This document shows positions 5,694-6,600 of a stretch of 6,600 nt of DNA, one piece after another. The notes beneath the pieces are model-generated. The model was not told where the DNA came from. It did no database searches and saw only the letters and a program-made list of their open reading frames with translations. The stretch comes from an uncultured Collinsella sp. (GTDB taxonomy: Bacteria; Actinomycetota; Coriobacteriia; Coriobacteriales; Coriobacteriaceae). The number at the start of each line of letters is the position of its first letter. Position 1 is the first letter of the stretch. Position numbers and translations under genes: made by a program. The stretch spans positions 1 to 6,600 of the forward strand of contig CAAENW010000163.1 in NCBI GenBank assembly GCA_900757265.1, given 5' to 3'.

Positions 5694-6257
5694 ATGCCTA
5701 CCATTTCTACCGCCGACTTCAAGAACGGCCTCGGTCTCCGCATTAAGGACAAGGTCTACACCATCGTCGAGTTCCAGCATGTCAAGCCGGGCAAGGGCGG
5801 CGCGTTTGTGCGCTACAAGACCCGCGACATCAAGAGCGGCCGCGTCGTCGAGAACACCTGCAACGCCGGCACCAAGTTCGAGAGCGTCATGCTCACCACC
5901 CGTGAGTTCCAGTACCTCTACAACGATGGCACCGACTACATCTTCATGGACAACGAGTCCTATGAGCAGGTTCCCGTTCCCGAGGACATGGTGGGCGAGA
6001 ACTCCAAGTGGCTGCGCGAGAACGACATCTGCCAGCTGCTCTTCGCCGACGATGAGCTCATGGGCGTGACCCCGCCGATGTTCATCGAGACCACCATCGT
6101 CCAGACCGACCCGGGCTTTAAGGGCGACACCGTCCAGGGTTCCACCAAGCCGGCCACGATTGACACCGGCGCTGTCATCCAGGTCCCCATGTACCTCAAC
6201 GAGGGCGAGGTCATCAAGGTTGACACCCGCGACGGCAAGTTCGTCTCCCGCGTCTAG
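5694..6257 (+). CDS. efp: Translation elongation factor P
   Basis: A 187-residue EF-P, the normal length (about 185-190). It binds between the P and E sites of stalled ribosomes and promotes peptide-bond formation at consecutive prolines. Domain I (about 1-65) opens with ISTADFKNGL and carries the tip loop HVKPGKGGAFVR, whose K34 matches the position that is beta-lysylated in E. coli or aminopentanolated in Bacillus. OB-like domains II and III fill the rest, including the signature block near residues 150-170 (PGFKGDT...KPATIDTG). The tip is Lys-type, not the Arg type that is rhamnosylated, and it reads PGKGG instead of the PGKGP reported in many actinobacteria that use unmodified Lys. No modifying enzyme gene is visible, so its modification state is unknown. 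It has its own promoter and is followed 24 nt later by the Asp23/Gls24-family gene, probably on the same transcript. Confidence 0.97.
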   Translation: MPTISTADFKNGLGLRIKDKVYTIVEFQHVKPGKGGAFVRYKTRDIKSGRVVENTCNAGTKFESVMLTTREFQYLYNDGTDYIFMDNESYEQVPVPEDMVGENSKWLRENDICQLLFADDELMGVTPPMFIETTIVQTDPGFKGDTVQGSTKPATIDTGAVIQVPMYLNEGEVIKVDTRDGKFVSRV

Positions 6258-6271
6258 CAACCAACTCTTCT

Positions 6272-6277
6272 AGGAGG
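6272..6277 (+). promoter_or_regulatory. Shine-Dalgarno of the Asp23/Gls24-family gene
   Basis: A perfect AGGAGG lies 4 nt before ATG 6282 in the short gap after efp. It fixes the start of a reading frame that runs off the window end. Confidence 0.85.
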
Positions 6278-6281
6278 ACTC

Positions 6282-6600
6282 ATGCCCCAGGAAATCAAGA
6301 TTGACGGCATCGGCATTTCGCCCGATGTTCTGACCGCCATTGTCTCGCGCGCCGTGTCCGATGTCGAGGGCATCGCCTCCGTTGGCGTCAAGGACCTTGC
6401 CACCAACCTTGTCTCTATGATGCTCTCGTCCAAGGCCCCGGCTTCCGAGCCGGCGGTCGAGGCCGAGGTCATCGGCGACAAGCTCGCACTCACCGTGCGT
6501 GTCGTGGTGTTCTTTGGCTATCCGTTCAAGAAACTCGCCGAGGCCGTTCGCGCTGCCGTGGTCGCTGCCATCGATGCCCAGGTGGGCGTTGAGGTCGAGC
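6282..6600 (+). CDS. Asp23/Gls24-family envelope stress-response protein (partial, 3' truncated by window)
   Basis: The first 106 codons are visible, open to the window end. The protein begins MPQEIKIDGIGISPDVL and continues with AIVSRAVSDVEGIASVGV, the helix-then-VEGV/I pattern of the Asp23/Gls24 (DUF322) family, then LTVRVVVFFGYPFKKLAEAVR and an amphipathic region ending VGVEVE. These match the alternating strand-helix layout of the family, whose short members such as Bacillus YqhY are about 120-150 residues, so most of the gene is probably present. There is no signal peptide or membrane segment. Family members are linked to cell-envelope homeostasis and, for YqhY, to control of acetyl-CoA carboxylase in Bacillus, but the molecular role here is unknown. 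Position downstream of efp matches the Firmicutes order, in which yqhY precedes nusB, so nusB is a reasonable guess for the next gene. Confidence 0.85.
   Translation, partial: MPQEIKIDGIGISPDVLTAIVSRAVSDVEGIASVGVKDLATNLVSMMLSSKAPASEPAVEAEVIGDKLALTVRVVVFFGYPFKKLAEAVRAAVVAAIDAQVGVEVE

Noticed and set aside
1..6600. Mobile element, CRISPR array, tRNA, riboswitch or defence system
   Set aside because: I see no direct-repeat/spacer pattern, transposase or integrase motif, cloverleaf or known aptamer core. All coding space is filled by housekeeping families.

Overview
The window reads as a stretch of core chromosome from a high-GC member of the Coriobacteriia (Actinomycetota), most like Collinsella. 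I infer this from the high-GC codon use, the protein sequences and the gene order; no database search was possible. All nine genes lie on the + strand. I see no mobile element, CRISPR array, tRNA or rRNA.

Bases 1-4244 form a tightly packed run: the 3' end of alaS (alanyl-tRNA synthetase), ruvX/yqgF (Holliday-junction resolvase family), mltG (septal-type peptidoglycan lytic transglycosylase), a YqeG-family HAD phosphatase, aroK (shikimate kinase) and an AroB-like protein. Gaps between genes are 17 nt or less. Two junctions overlap (8 bp at ruvX/mltG, 4 bp at aroK/aroB-like), which suggests one transcript with translational coupling.

Bases 4245-4376 are a 132-nt leader with a possible promoter and a near-palindrome ahead of an M24 proline aminopeptidase (pepP/papA type). 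Bases 5508-5693 hold a 9-bp inverted repeat, a strong rho-independent terminator and a TATAAT promoter element, followed by efp (elongation factor P). An Asp23/Gls24-family protein follows efp and runs off the end of the window. The order peptidase-efp-Asp23/Gls24 resembles the papA-efp-...-yqhY-nusB neighbourhood of Firmicutes. Peptidase M24 and EF-P are functionally linked through proline: one cleaves Xaa-Pro peptides and the other relieves ribosome stalling on polyproline.

The most unusual item is the AroB-like gene directly after an apparently intact shikimate kinase. It keeps the length and overall layout of 3-dehydroquinate synthase, but the NAD-binding glycine motif and both histidine metal ligands are replaced. 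A cluster of five cysteines sits where the glycine motif and its following helix should be. It looks like a maintained pseudoenzyme, or an AroB-fold protein with a new job, rather than a working dehydroquinate synthase. The rest of the window is ordinary housekeeping DNA with some notable regulatory hairpins.
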